Program-made: the position numbers and the translations under genes
Assembly: GCA_030522415.1 (NCBI GenBank)
Contig: CM060121.1
Location: forward strand, 20,444,642 to 20,508,641
DNA: 64,000 bases
Direction of reading: 5' to 3'
From: Channallabes apus
Lineage: Eukaryota > Chordata > Actinopteri > Siluriformes > Clariidae
In this document: positions 48,456 to 61,154 of the stretch, piece after piece
How positions within the stretch are numbered: the stretch's first letter is position 1
How the letters are laid out: every line of letters begins with the position of its first letter
The notes under the pieces: generated by a model
Databases searched by the model: none
What the model was told of the DNA's origin: nothing
What the model saw: only the letters and a program-made list of their open reading frames with translations

Positions 48456-48590
48456 GCCACATTTAAGAAGTATCAGATGGAGCACAAGGTAAAGCAGGAC
48501 TCAGTGGATCGGTCTCAGGCTGACCTAAAAAAGCTGAGGAGGAAGAGCCAAGGGAAGAACGCACTGAAGTATGAAAGCAAAGAGAATGAG
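48456..48590 (+). CDS. baiap2l1: baiap2l1 exon 6 (IMD basic patch)
   Basis: This 135-nt exon encodes residues 117-161. KKLRRK at 141-146 corresponds to the lysine-rich patch that in IRSp53-family IMDs contacts acidic phospholipid and actin; it is followed by [13 protein letters not shown]. The acceptor is ATCCATAG and the donor GTGAGA, phase 0 on both sides. A GTAAAG inside the exon (48489) looks like a donor, but stopping there would lose the conserved basic patch. Confidence 0.94.
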
Positions 48591-51023
48591 GTGAGAGCGC
48601 TCAAACGATGTCATTTTCAAATCACCATCTCTAAAATAGAAGGCACAGCGTTTCATGTGTTTATGGATGTAGACTTTGTTTATGAAATCTAGGGATACAC
48701 CCAAGATCTCACCTGAGCCTGGACATGCACACACATGCACACATTTTATGACTCAGAAATGTCTTAGACAATGCGACAGTTAACAATGAATGAAATTACC
48801 AACATAGTTGTGCAGATGCAAATGCAGAATAGATCTGGCTGTTCTTTCTAATGTCAGCAAAATGTCACACTAACTGGAAATCAACTGCTATCAGCAGATG
48901 AACAGGGCCACAAACTGTGTTTGTCCCTCCACATATCTAAGATTATGGGACTCTGTATGTTTTTTTTATTTTATTTTAAAAACATTCTGTACACTTTATT
49001 TTGACCATCTGTGATAATGAACACCTCTGCATGTTCTGTAAAGATTATAAGAAGACGGTTTCTCCTTTCCAGCCAAAACATAAAGCACTAGCTAAGCCAT
49101 CTGTAAAGCTAATATTTAAAAAATTATTTTCTGTACTTATAAGGCAGTTCTTTTTTTTTTCCCAGAAGTGTTATGGACACAAAAATATAACTGTTTTAGT
49201 CAGATCTGTCGCATACATATATGATTGGATACGTATCTATATGGTTGCCATGTATCATGTTGATGATATCAGATTGAAATGAGCTTTTTTCCCCATGATG
49301 CTCCTTGAGAATATGACTGTTGCCTAGGTATCATGACAAATAGAGTTGGCCATTTAATTGATTGTGCAGTTAAATCTATATTTTGTTGGTAAATTCAGTT
49401 CATTAAATCAAGGGGTCAGTTTTTGATTAATTAATTGTTTTTTTTAACCAAACTAATTATTTGCAAACATTAAATAATCTAAAATTCATGAATTCTTTAA
49501 AAATATACCACAGATATGCAGAAAATATAAACTGCTTGCATCTTCTGCAATACTGCCATTGTGTAAGATTATTACTTTTTCTTCTTTCGAGTTTATGGAT
49601 ACAAGACATGACATTTAAACAATCAACAGCACAAGCTACACAACATTTAAGAATTTATTTTGTAATGCGTGTAGTTTTTAATACTTTAAAAGATATAGTT
49701 GCTCGAGACAAATCAGACAAGCATTAGTGCTAATTTATCAAATCAAAATGCTTGGAAATCAGATTTGTCAAATTGAATCTACAGTCTACTTGTGATTCAC
49801 AACTTTAAAGACAAAACAGCCGGGGAGGAAATGAGAGATTATATTCTCCAGAAGGATAGAGAAACTGGAGATTTCATATCTGGGGGATTAAGCAAAAACA
49901 GACATGTCCCTACTAAAACTGAGTACTGTTTGAAGCAGTTATTCAGAAAAACAGTCCGCATATGTGAGGTATTTAAAAGGACAGGTATGTTAACATACAA
50001 GACACGTACTGTATGGTTCACTTGCAGTTCTGAATATGAACTGTCAAGATAAACAGATCAATTCTGAGCAAAAATGTGAACAAATCACAATGCTTTCGCA
50101 GTACAATGAATGGAGTAAACATTTTTTTTATGTTTATTCCTTTCTAAAATTGTAGCTTGTGCAAACAATGATTTGGAACATCAGCTGAGAGAAAATGCTT
50201 GCATATTTAATTATTTTTTCCTTCTCATAATTGACTGGGTACACTGAATAAAAAAACAACAACGTGTGATTTATTAGCAAATGTAAATATGTACAACAAT
50301 GGATCCTCATACAATTTAAGTAAACGAAAAAGCCTCATCGCTTAAACCAGAATGATGTGTCTTTCTCTCTGTGTTTGACATTACTGCTGATTCTCCTCCC
50401 AGGTAAAATCCATGTGTCCATAGCAACAGGCTTCAGCATTTATCAGTTTATCACCAAGGGTCTCGGGTGGTAAGCATGAGGCTCTTTGTGTAAGACTTTC
50501 CCACATGTCCTTTGCATAAGTGTCTCATCTGACTCCCATGAGATGAATCCTTAGGGATTTTAAGAGTTTGCTGAGATAGCAAGAGTTATACATCCTTAAT
50601 GTCCAGCAGAACAGACAGGTATGGAAATTATGTGGATCTGTCTATGTTTAGGGGAATCCAGAGTCGTATTAGCACAGCTGGTTTGGCTGTTCTGTCATTG
50701 GTGTTGAACATGTATGACTGTGTGCATATGTGCGTGTGTATTTGTGGGTATTTGCCCGCTTGGATCACATGCCCTGACGCCTCTCAGAGAATACAGTTTG
50801 TTTGGCATTTGCGCAGAGATGAGACATGGCCAGCTGAACGTTCTGGCATTCGAAGGAGGAAGTGTGTGTGTATATATATACTGTATATATATAAAAGGGA
50901 AGCAGTGGGACCTCTGACCATCGCCCAGGTCCTTCCTGTACTACTGAGTTGAATTGTTTTTTTTGTTTGTTTTTTTAAAGCCATTTATGTGCAGTATATT
51001 ACTGCACATGTGCCTCTCAACAG

Positions 51024-51065
<42 letters not shown>

Positions 51066-51944
51066 GTGTCTCTTTCGAGATTACTGACATATTTTGATAC
51101 TGTAAGCATGTAGCATGCATAAACTGTAATAGGAGGTTTGTGTTGGGTATTTCCCCCCAAACATGAATCTTTGGAATAATACAGTCAGCTTTTGTCTGGT
51201 GGTGAGCTTTTATGCGTCAGAGGGATTTTCACCAAAGACTGGAAACTATTTCAGATCAGTTTTGTAGAGACTTGAAGTATAGCTGAGGCATCTTGCATGA
51301 TCATGTCTCATCAGTCTGTAAGTTGGACAGGCTAAAAATGAGGCTGGGTCGGAGAAGGAAGAGACAACTCGAATCACTGAGGCATTTATATTGGGAAGTG
51401 GCTGCATGTGATTTTACTATGACAGATAATCCTCATGTTAGTTGTCAAGATAAGTGTTGAATGTCGATTGTTAGGAAGTGTACATATAACTGACTGTCAT
51501 TCCCTGTGCTTTATAAATCAGGGTGCGCCTATGTGAACACTTTCATAAAATTCTATTGATTGATCACTCATAACCTTGTTTTATCCTGACGCTTGTGGAG
51601 ATATACAACATTTATGCTCTGCATTTATTTGTACAATAATTTATAGCACAGGCACATTGTCCCAGCTTCGTCCTTCCTTAGCATTAATTAATCTCTTTTA
51701 GTCCTGTTTATTTTCAAGTTAACCTGCATTGTGTAAAAAAAAAAACATTATATCTTCTCTCATTCCACTGACTAAACAAATAACAGTGACTTAAGATGAA
51801 GTATCTTTTCCATTAACATGGCTAAAAGTAGCGGTGACACACTCGATGTATGTTCTTCCCAATAGCTTGTTTTCAGTGAAAGACAAGAAAGCACACTAGA
51901 CTTGTAAGACAGCCAACAAGTGTTATCTTTTTTTCTCTCTACAG
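48591..51944 (+). other. baiap2l1: baiap2l1 intron 6: contents
   Basis: Starts GTGAGA, ends CTCTCTACAG. Apart from (TA)n-like 50874-50892 and (AAT)n at 51026-51063 I see no repeat or gene. The frame at 49792-50052 has no family resemblance. Confidence 0.55.
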
Positions 51945-52097
51945 TGTTTGGAGACCCTCACACAACGGCAGATGGACATGCAGAAGTTTATTGCAGATGG
52001 CTGTAAGGAGGCTTTGCTTGAGGAGAAAAGGAGGTTCTGCTTCCTGGTGGACAAACATTCTACTTTCTCCTATCAGTTAGGAGCTTTTTATGAAAAG
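51945..52097 (+). CDS. baiap2l1: baiap2l1 exon 7 (IMD)
   Basis: This 153-nt exon encodes residues 162-212. It contains [20 protein letters not shown] and CFLVDKH, the most conserved stretch of the IMD C-terminal helices. The acceptor is TTTTCTCTCTACAG and the donor GTTAAT is weak for a GT donor. Phase 0 on both sides. Confidence 0.95.
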
Positions 52098-52780
52098 GTT
52101 AATTATATTAATCATATCATGTTTAGGTTCTGCGAGAGTAGTCATTAATTCTTTCATTTATTCATCTGGTCATTTTTATGTTGCATCATGTATATTTTTG
52201 TAATGAAACAGGAAAATGTTACGATTTATCTAACAAAATTGAATTTCCGGATGTACAAGAACAAATGAAACATGTAGTGTACAGTACAGTATCCTGCAGC
52301 AAGTCAATCATGTAACATGAGGCAAGATGTCTCGCCATTATAAGAAAGATATTAAATCTCCAGAACAGATATTTAAAATGAGATAATATTATAACGGAGG
52401 ATCACAGTAAAAGGCTGTTTGAATCATATTAGAATCGTTTTTTTTTTTCATTATAATTTTTTTTCATGTAGTAAATACCACAGGTTCCCAACTTTGGTTC
52501 TGGAATACCCTCTGTCTTGCACATATTAATCCCAAAACATCAAATTCAACTAGTCAGCTAATTATCACCCTTTCTAAGTGTTAGAGCATTGAAAACACTA
52601 AAGGGTTGGGAGCCTGTGCCCTGTACCATATGTTCCATTCTGGAGATAAAGTCAGTTTCAGATTTCAGCAAATTATCATGAGGTCAAAGTTTTTAGTCAT
52701 TAAGATTATTGAGGACATGGTATAAAATTATTACCCCCAGTTTTTAATTAACTTGCATTCTGTGTTCTCTCACTTTAAAG
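52098..52780 (+). other. baiap2l1: baiap2l1 intron 7: no feature seen
   Basis: Starts GTTAAT, ends TTTAAAG. AT-rich with T runs, nothing recognised. Confidence 0.5.
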
Positions 52781-52936
52781 GCAAAGGATATACTAGCAGA
52801 GCAAATTCCTAACTGGCAAGACAAGTGTACTGATCTTACCAACGTTCCAGACAGTGTGATGTCAATGATAGAAGGTCTGCGTACCCCAGTGTCCATAACC
52901 CCTCTGCCCTCTCCAGCCATAAGTCGCCACAGCAGG
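52781..52936 (+). CDS. baiap2l1: baiap2l1 exon 8 (IMD end and linker)
   Basis: This 156-nt exon encodes residues 213-264. IPNWQDKCTDLTNVPDSVMS and MIEGLRTP close the IMD, and SITPLPSPAISRHSR opens the Ser/Pro-rich linker. The acceptor is CACTTTAAAG and the donor GTAGGT; phase 0 on both sides. Confidence 0.93.
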
Positions 52937-53184
52937 GTAGGTCCTTCTCACTATGAAAACAAGAAAGGCCACATTAACAAAAGATATATTTTTTTTAATC
53001 TATATATTTACCAAAACAGATTCATGCATTGTGTTCCTGCCAAAAAAAAGTCATGCAAAATAAGATTTCATTCAGTCACTTAGATTTGATTAAAGCACAC
53101 AATGTGGTGGCTAGTTCATTTGTGTAAATGATTTCTTCATGTTTCCAGAATCCTGGAATTTGCTTGTTCAAAAATTGGACAAAA

Positions 53185-53766
53185 ATTCAATTGATGTGAT
53201 AACCTGGTCATTCAGTACATTCAGCTGACATTTATTGTCAAATAGCATTAAGTCTAGACCTAACCAACTTAAGCAACCCCAGATCATAACACTGTTACAG
53301 TGGGCACTATGCATGATGGGTGCATTGCTTGCTTAACTATGCTGAACTTATCAGACTACGAAATGACCTTTTTCCATTATCCCAAAAATCTTTATGCTCC
53401 CTAGCAAGTTCAAGCCTTTTTTCTGATGAAACAAGTGGTTTTCTTAGTGGTTTTCTTTCTCACAGCTGTTTAGTCCAAATCCTTATCACATTGTGTGTGT
53501 ATGAAAATGCTTTTTCTTTTACTATTAACCATAGCTACTGTATGGTTTTTATTTATTAATTTTTTTTTACCAGCTTCAACAAGTGTTTAAGTGATCTTTT
53601 TTTTCTGACCATATTTCTTCCAAGACGTTGTCGATTCAGCACTATTCTCCCATGTTTTTATATAGTGTTCAAGGGTTCTTAATCCAGTTCCAGTCATTTT
53701 AAATCTCCCTAGTTGTTTTCTTTGCTTGGTGCAAGAAATGACAACCTTTTTTTTGGCCAGGCAGTG
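53185..53766 (-). pseudogene. Tc1-like transposon relic in intron 8
   Basis: AACCTGGTCATTCAGTACAT, CTAACCAACTTAAGCAACCC, TCTTTATGCTCCCTAGCAAG and the terminus TTTTTTTTGGCCAGGCAGTG followed by TA match a common fish Tc1-like family on the minus strand. It nearly fills intron 8 and has no intact frame. Confidence 0.8.
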
Positions 53767-53926
53767 TATTACGGTAGCATGTCATACCATCAGCATAATA
53801 ACCAGCATACTAATAGGTAATATGAAAGAGGATGAAGTCAACATACTGTATGTTCAAGTGCAAAAGCATTAATCTTGTTTTTTCAAGTTCTACATGCTTC
53901 TAAACAACAACATTATCATTTCACAG

Positions 53927-54050
53927 ACTAATTCTGATGCAATGATTCCACCTCCTGCACCCCCACTTAAAGCTCAAATAAGTCCACTAGTGAGCATGTT
54001 CAACCAAGACACAGCAAAGCAAGACACAGTAAAGCAAGACACTGTGACTA
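53927..54050 (+). CDS. baiap2l1: baiap2l1 exon 9 (proline-rich linker)
   Basis: This 124-nt exon encodes residues 265-305 plus one base. It has MIPPPAPPLKAQISPLVSMF, similar in layout to the SPLIDMFN-type linker of the family, then a short repeat DTAKQ DTVKQ DTV created by a 15-nt tandem duplication. The acceptor is ATCATTTCACAG and the donor GTAAGT; it leaves phase 1. Confidence 0.88.
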
Positions 54051-54260
54051 GTAAGTTCAACTGGTTCTACTTCAGTGATTTTTATTCTACAATAAAAAAC
54101 ATCTATGCAATAGAATTAGATGTAATTAATTTAAAAGCTGAACATAATTTCAGAGCTATAACTCTATAGACTATAGGTTTATTCTATATAAGATTTATTT
54201 AAAAAAAAAAAAAACACTTCAGGATCATCACAATATAATTTGTCTCTTCTTAATCAGCAG

Positions 54261-54474
54261 ATACTAGTCATGATGGGAGTCAAATGGTCAGGTCTATTTC
54301 AATGGCAACAGGGCTGAACAATATGAGCCAGAGGCCACGTGTCAGGACTATCTTCCCCCACAAATCTGGAAATAACAGCACCCTGCTGAGCTTCGATGAG
54401 GGTGACTTCATCACCCTCCTCATCCCTGATGAGAGAGACGGCTGGCTTTATGGAGAATTGGAGAAGACCAAACA
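54261..54474 (+). CDS. baiap2l1: baiap2l1 exon 10 (linker and SH3 start)
   Basis: This 214-nt exon encodes residues 306-376 plus two bases. It contains [10 protein letters not shown], a linker motif shared with vertebrate BAIAP2L1, then the SH3 domain from about residue 332: [39 protein letters not shown], including the ALYDY-equivalent start and the conserved DGWLYGE segment. The acceptor is a CAGCAG tandem site, so the exon may also begin at 54258, adding one residue. The donor is GTAAGG. Confidence 0.94.
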
Positions 54475-55599
54475 GTAAGGCACCATACAAATTAACTTTT
54501 TTTTTGCAATATACTGAACTACCTGTGGTACTGATGAATGTTGGATTACATTCTGTACAAGTGTTGACAATTGTATTGTAGCACTATATTTTTAGTATGG
54601 AATAGGCCCAAGTACTATAGTACATTTAAGGCTAGTTACATACTGTATATAATTTTGGTTGTGTGAAGTCCTTATAACCACAGTGTGTAACACCTAGACA
54701 CCAAGCCTTCCAACAAAGTGACATAGTTCTGTACATAATTATCATTTTATTTCACTTGTCTTTCATGCCACCTACCATTAACACTTATTGTAGATAAAGT
54801 TTACTAACTTTAAAGGGGGCTTGACTCACATTTGGGCTGCCCTTAAAAGTGCACCATCACCATGCTTACGCTAGCTGGAGAGACCCTGTGTACAGATCAA
54901 GTTTATCATGTCCAGCATCCACTGGGCCAACCCTTGCTTAGATAGGGAATCCCATATGTCTTATGTACATAGCAAAGGAAAAGTCTAGGGGGAAAAAATA
55001 GGATGGCTGTTATCACCACATCATGAATACTGGGCACATCAAGGTAAGCTCCGGGTTCTGAAAGTTTAGTGGATTAATACATAATGCTGACCCAGGTTAG
55101 AAAAATGAGCTATTTAGTAAACAAGTCTATGAAGTTGAACATGTACAGTATAAACAGATAGAGCAATGACTGAGTGGCTAAATTCAGGGTGTAGCATTCT
55201 TCAAAATATGCTCATGCTTAGAAAAAAACACTTTAACCAAGTAAAAAAAGAATGAGAGAATGCGATCCCCAGCAGTGTAAGAAAGGAATGTTTTTATCGT
55301 TCACAAGTTACTGAGCTGAATGTTTCTTATTATATTAATGTTATCAGACGTGATTACAGGCAAAGGGAGAAAGGGGAATAATTGTTGCATTTCTACAGAA
55401 TTTATTTCAAATGTTCTTTTAACTGTGTTGAAAGATTTGCACACAATAAGCTTGTGTAACATGAATATGAGATTTGACATTTGGGTTTTAACACTCCTAC
55501 AATTATTAACTGTGAATACATTCCTGAAAAGAATAATAGCACAGAGTATGTTCATTCCTGGAATTATCTAACAAGGTTAAGAACATTTGTGAAAAGATT

Positions 55600-55960
55600 T
55601 AGGACTACTTTTCAATGCAGATGATTTTAGTTCTTTATGGGAACTTCAATGCAAAAGTCTGCACTTTTCTGGAAATGCTTTCCACTAGACTTGGAGCATG
55701 AGTGTGAGGAATTACTAATTCATACACAAGACCATTAATGAGGTCAGGCACTGGTGTTAGGTGAGGAGGCCTGGGGTGCAGTCAGCATTGCAATTCATCC
55801 CAAAGGTGTTCGGAAGGGTTGAGGTCAGGGTTCTTCGCAGGCCACTCAAGAACTTCCACTTCAACCTGGAGCTCAGTTTGTTTACACGTGTTTTGTTGTG
55901 CTGAAACATGGTCAGTCACTACAGTTTCAGTGAAGGGGAATTGTAAAATTATCCATTAAA
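55600..55960 (-). pseudogene. Tc1/mariner-like relic
   Basis: GCAATTCATCCCAAAGGTGT, GGGTTGAGGTCAGGGTTC and GCAGGCCACTCAAGAAC are the reverse strand of the conserved DLNPI/E region of a Tc1-type transposase. Short and frameless. Confidence 0.65.
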
Positions 55961-56089
55961 AAAAAATCTGTGGCCTAGGTGTGCTTGCTAGATTGACTAA
56001 ACAATTAATAGCTCTTGATGTCTACTCTTATTTTAAACTCTGGGTTTTTCCATGTAAATAATGTATTTGTTGTTAAAAGGTTGGTTAAA

Positions 56090-57645
56090 ATCAACCCACT
56101 TTAAAGATTAGAAAAGATTGAAAATAATTTTAGAAACGTTAAGAAAACCCATAAGGAATGTTTTGAATATGAAAGTAACATCAGTGGAACCAGATATAAA
56201 AACCGATCAGTCGGCAAAGAAATACAAAACTTCTAGATCCAAGAGATTGAAAAGGATAGAGAAACAAAAGACCTGTTCATGATCCAAAGCATGTGAACTC
56301 ATCATTCAAGCATGGCAGATAATGCTAATTTTCATGGAATACAGATTTAATTAGGTAAAAGAAAAGTAGAGTGATTTCTTGGACAGCAGTACTATAAATG
56401 CCAGTCCATAAATTGGTGGTATGTCTGACTTTGTGCAGATTTACAAGGGCCAAATTGGTAGGATATTGACTACCATGCCACTAATTCATCCATGCGGCAT
56501 TGCACCTGCTCAGGGATTTTTTACTAAACCAACATAATCACTAGGCCTATTATAGAGGGCTCTGTGGAGAACATCAGTATACACAACTGCGCATGATTTT
56601 CTGCAATCATCTGTGGCAGAAAGAACGTTGATTTCGTTCATGTCCGCTGAATAGCGTTTTTACACACGACAGCTTCTGAAGAGTGTTGTATTGAGGTGAA
56701 CAGAACCAGTCAGGGCACAGCTGCAGAAGAATAACAGCTATGTGGGAGAAAATTGCTAGTTTCCACCACTACCCAAATATTTATGAAGCCTTTCACTATA
56801 GCAGCCTTAGAATGAATTCTTCCAGATGGTGGAAGTCTGTGTTTTAATGAGATTCATTTAAAGTAGTTCCCGTACTGATTTTTGTCCAAATCAGGTTTTT
56901 GATAGTCTTAAAAACAAAGAAATCACGGCTCAGCTCCGTGACACCAAAAGCCACAGAGGATATCTAAAGTGAATAACTTAAAATTTCTTTCTTTAGTGAG
57001 CTAAAACCCCTCCAGAACATCTACTCTAGTCAAAAGCATTCTCAAATGAGTAGACGCATTACTGTCCAAGGCTAAAATCAAGAGATACCTTCATGAATAT
57101 AAATACAGAGGGTCAACGATAAGATGCAAACCATTTGTAACACAGAACAGAAGCTAGAAAACCTCTTAAAAATTAAATAAAACAGTCTGTCCAGTTCAGG
57201 AACAAGTTTCCCCGACAGATGAAACCAAGACCGACTTGCAACTTGTACTACTATGATTGGAAAAGAAGAAACTGGAGAATGTAAGAAAGGGCTCATGATC
57301 CAAGGTATACCACAACATCTGTGAACAATAGTAGAGGCAGTGTTATTGCATCAGCATGTATGGCTGCCAGTGGAACTGGACTACTGATCATTTCTGATGA
57401 TGTGGCTGGTGATAGGAGTAACAGGCTAAATTCTAAGTGTCCAGAGCTATACTGTCTGCTCACATACAGTCAAATACTGCAAAACTAAGAAGGACCATGC
57501 CTCACAGTAAAGGCACCAAGTGAGCGTGGCTGCAGTAAAGGTCTGGCAACAGGAGGATCTCAGCATTTGGTGATGTTCATGGGCTCCAGAGTTTTGGCAG
57601 TGATTAATTGCAAAGGATTTGTCTCCAAGTATTAAAAATAATATT
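56090..57645 (+). pseudogene. Tc1-like transposon relic(s)
   Basis: 57200-57645 follows a Tc1 frame: GSVIASACMAASGTGLLI, VAGDRSNRLNSK and, after a deletion, VINCKGFVSKY at the end. 56885-56960 resembles its DNA-binding region. 56270-56330 repeats the CATGATCCAAAGCATG segment, implying a second overlapping copy. The QDN/DLNP catalytic part is deleted. Confidence 0.7.
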
Positions 57646-57730
57646 TATGCTGCCTGGCCAAAAAAAAAGTCAGCATTTCAAAATGGTCAGATTATTTGCC
57701 TCTATCAAGCAAAGAAAACTAGTGAAAATG
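57646..57730 (+). repeat. Tc1-like terminus fragment
   Basis: CTGCCTGGCCAAAAAAAAAG is the terminal inverted repeat of the same family as the intron 8 relic (53185-53766), in the opposite orientation. Confidence 0.7.
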
Positions 57731-59355
57731 GGTTAATGGGTTAAAAGTAACTTGGTCTACGATCATTTTGCAAGACAAGCAAAAATCTTTCATAAATTTT
57801 CACATAAATGAGCGAGGTCTTGATATACAAGTACTGAAGTATGTATACGCTTTGCCTGCAGAGCATCACATGATCACAACTGAGCCAATGGTGCTTCTCT
57901 CTCTCGTGCTGTGGGATTGTGGGTAATCATCCTCCATGCTTAGTGCATGTCTTAGTGCACGTGCGTCACTTGTATAGTCAACATCTGTGTGCGCGTGTAC
58001 TGTTTACTATAACATTGTGACCACGTCGTAGTGACTGTTCTTTAGTACTGTAACTATACTGCAACAACGCCCCCCACTCCCCCCTCACATACAGTAGGAC
58101 AGAGGATGGATTGAAACACCATCAACCAACATATTGTTTTTAAGGGAGTCATACAGTACATGCGTAATTGATTAAATCGCACAGCTCAAGAAAAAAAAGC
58201 ATTTTAAAAGAGAAGGTACTCGTGTCTGTATCTACTGTATATGAGTTTGTAGTCATCCAGGTTATTGACTAGACTTGGTATCTTGACTCCCATCCGAGAG
58301 CCTTCCATCACTTCAAGTGGGTCTTCACACATTTCATGTGAAAAAAGTTTATTAAGGTTAGAAGTCAGTCATTGAAGTCTAGAGGTGTGAATTGGCATGA
58401 AGCTGCCAGTGTAACGATGGCCGGCTTGAGATACCATTATAACTTAAGAGGTGCAGGACTTCTCCCTTCTCTCCTTCTAAGTAGTTGTCTTTTCTTATTA
58501 AATGTACAGTAATACTGTGAAAAATCTTGATACTCTTACACTATACCTGTAGATACACCGGAGAGTCCGGACCAGAAGCCTTGTACTTTACATTGTACTT
58601 TGTCTGTTGGATCTTTTTTATTGCTTGGTTTAAACAATTAAACACACCATCAGTGTAGATGATCGTGGAGAGTCTATTTCGCTTATACGGTAGTTTATGC
58701 CTGTTGGTTTCATCACAGTTATCTTGTGTTAATAAATCTGTGTTGAAATTTTGCTAAAACCAAAGCGAACAAAAATATTTTTTCCTAAGTTTCCTAAGAT
58801 TTTCATCAAACTTGTGTGTGTACGATGATGCATGTAAATCACCAAACACATGTAAACAAGCTGATTTGCACGTAACGCTGCCTACAAATCTCCATTAAAA
58901 GTACGAAAGCTGTGAGCATGATATGAAAGATCAGGATAAAGCTTCAAAGGGTGAACTAGCATGAGGAAGTATTTTTGAGGACACTTTTTGTGGATATTTT
59001 TTATAAGCACTTAGACTGATAATGTAGGCAAAAATCAGGTTGTAAGCAACGTAATGTGTCCTTGCTTTGTGACTTAACGCTTATTTTAGCCAGGATGGCT
59101 TTGCAAATCTGACCTCAGAAGATCAAGCTTTCTTTCTATTCCCTTCATATATTGTTTTTGAGTATGGTGAGAAAACACTGGTGAACCATTGTTCCGTTTG
59201 GAAACATATTGAGCATTGATATGTAGTTGACCTTGCACTGTTACACATCTTATGGAAGAAATGCATCTTTCACCAACAGGGTTCTTTGGAAGAATCTTTA
59301 CCCATGTAGTGGTGATACTTTCTTTATTTTGTATGCATTCCATAATAATATAGAC

Positions 59356-60140
59356 CCGGGGTACTCAATAGGCGGACTCCGGTCCGAAACAAACATGCTA
59401 ATTTAATCATAATCCAAATGAGTTCTCAATGAAGTGCGCAACTGTATTTCCGTGCGATATATCTTTGAGTCGTCTAGTGATGGGTCGTTCATTAATGATT
59501 CGTTCTTTTTGAACGAATCTTTAACGTGACTCAGAAGAACAAGTCGTCTCCGAGAGTGATTCGTTCATTTTCTACTGGGCGCGCATGCGCAAATCATCGC
59601 AAAACCTCCGTAGGCTATGTACAGGAAACAGAATTGAAACAGCGAATTTAAGAGTGGACAGAAAAATATACATTCGTGCTCCCCGTGTGAAGCAGAAAAC
59701 CAATGTGCTTAGTCTGTGCTTAAAAAGTGGTCACCTTCTCACCTTCTGGACACAGATGGTTACTGCAGCAGGTGTTCCTGTCCTGCAGAAAACGGCCCTT
59801 CAAATTCTCACAATGTTTTCCTCAACGTACTGCTATGAATCTGCTGTTTCGACTATGAGCATGGGGTGAAAAACACATCGCAGCTCAATCACCAATGAGC
59901 ATTTACATCAGAGCCTCCACCTGGTCCTCACACCTTTTCTGTCCAAGTTCAAACAACTGGTGGCACAAAGATGATGTCACTTTTCACACTAAAAGGACTA
60001 CCATGTCATTTTTGGGTATTGTTCGAAAATTTTAGGTTTGACTTTTTTTGTAGTTGAAATTGGACTGTCATTTTTCCGGACCTCGGACTGAATAGAAATT
60101 TGGCAAGTGGACCTTTCACATTTATATTTGAGTACCCCTG
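59356..60140 (+). mobile_element. hAT element, internally deleted, 8-bp TSD
   Basis: Ends CCGGGGTACTCAA and TTGAGTACCCCTG with ATATAGAC duplicated at 59348-59355 and 60141-60148. The frame near 59780-59868 encodes LQILTMFSSTYCYESAVSTM, the hAT C-terminal dimerisation domain; downstream TNEHLHQSLHL continues it in another frame. A foreign segment with repeated TTCGTTC words sits at about 59470-59600. Confidence 0.87.
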
Positions 60141-60510
60141 ATATAGACCTTCACAATGTCACTCCCTCAAAGCAAAAACACCAAAGGAACAGAATTAAAC
60201 CCTCTGCTCATTGTTACAAGCTCTAAACACACAACTTGTACTGTTGTCAGAATCTGTCTTCTTAGTATTCACCAGGCATTTTATTTGTGGATGAGCAATC
60301 ATTTTGAAAAGTTTGTGTGCTTTTTTTTGTTTTTGTTTTTTTTTGTATTTTATATGCTTGCATGTTGTAATAATTTTTTTCTGATGTATTGTGCAGAGCT
60401 AGAGATATAAAAGTTTATTGCCTTCTCCTTTGTTGCATAATGATTGACATTTTATTATTATTTCTTTGTTCATCATTAATTTTATATTCATTTCTGCTTG
60501 CTTTTCACAG

Positions 60511-60570
60511 ACGGGGCTGGTTTCCATCCTCCTACTGTCGTCCGTATGTAGAGCCTGTGGTAAATAACAG
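60511..60570 (+). CDS. baiap2l1: baiap2l1 exon 11 (SH3 end)
   Basis: This 60-nt exon encodes RGWFPSSYCRPYVEPVVNN (completing codon 377, ending within 397). The GWFPSSY motif is the canonical SH3 C-terminal strand with its ligand-binding Pro and Tyr. The acceptor is TTGCTTTTCACAG and the donor GTAATC. It is separated from exon 10 by the 6-kb transposon-filled intron 10. Confidence 0.95.
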
Positions 60571-61154
60571 GTAATCAGACTCCCCCTCATACACACTTCT
60601 CTGTAATCCTCTTAATTGCTGCTGATACTGATCGGCTCTCCTTCAAAGACAATGAAACCCAAGCTAGCTTTAGCTTTTATTTTAGGCGCACTACATTTAA
60701 AGACCTTTAGCCACTCATTGTTCAAAAATAATGCATTGCCACGGCTTCTGAAAAGTCACGTAAAGAACACATGAGGAGGAAGTACATTACCAAGTAACCT
60801 AGGTTAAAGATCAGAGGACCTCAGACTAAAAACAATATGTTGTGTCTGTTGTGATCTTCAATTTGATTCTCTTGAAGTACTCGAGAGTCTAAAAACCTGG
60901 CTTACTCAGTGTGCTAGACCTTAACCTGAACGACTGGATGGAAAAGCTTAAGTAGTCAGGTTGTACTGTATGTCTGCTCAGAGTCACAATGTAAAGGCAC
61001 TAGAAGGGTTTCTCTGTAAGTTACAATTAGTATGGCTTTCTGTAAATGGTCCACTATCTAATAGCTATAAAAGACATAAGAACAGAAGAGAGTTAAGGAA
61101 CATTGAAGCTTTGGATAGCATTTGCATGTTCTAACACGTTTCCTTCTGTTGAAG
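60571..61154 (+). other. baiap2l1: baiap2l1 intron 11: no feature seen
   Basis: Starts GTAATC, ends TTGAAG. No repeat or gene recognised. Confidence 0.5.

Larger units (their letters stand above)
54475..60510 (+). other. baiap2l1: baiap2l1 intron 10: contents
   Basis: Transposon graveyard: relics at 55600-55960, 56090-57645 and 57646-57730, and a hAT at 59356-60140. 54490-55590, 57760-59350 and 60150-60500 show no feature recognised. Confidence 0.65.

Noticed and set aside
48489..48494. GTAAAG as an early donor that would shorten exon 6
   Set aside because: Using it would remove the conserved KKLRRK basic patch; the frame continues to a good GTGAGA donor at 48591.
49792..50052. 86-codon frame in intron 6
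   Set aside because: No splice context, no family resemblance and low-complexity composition; treated as chance.
54299..54490. Antisense frame over exon 10
   Set aside because: It is a shadow of the conserved SH3-coding exon on the + strand.
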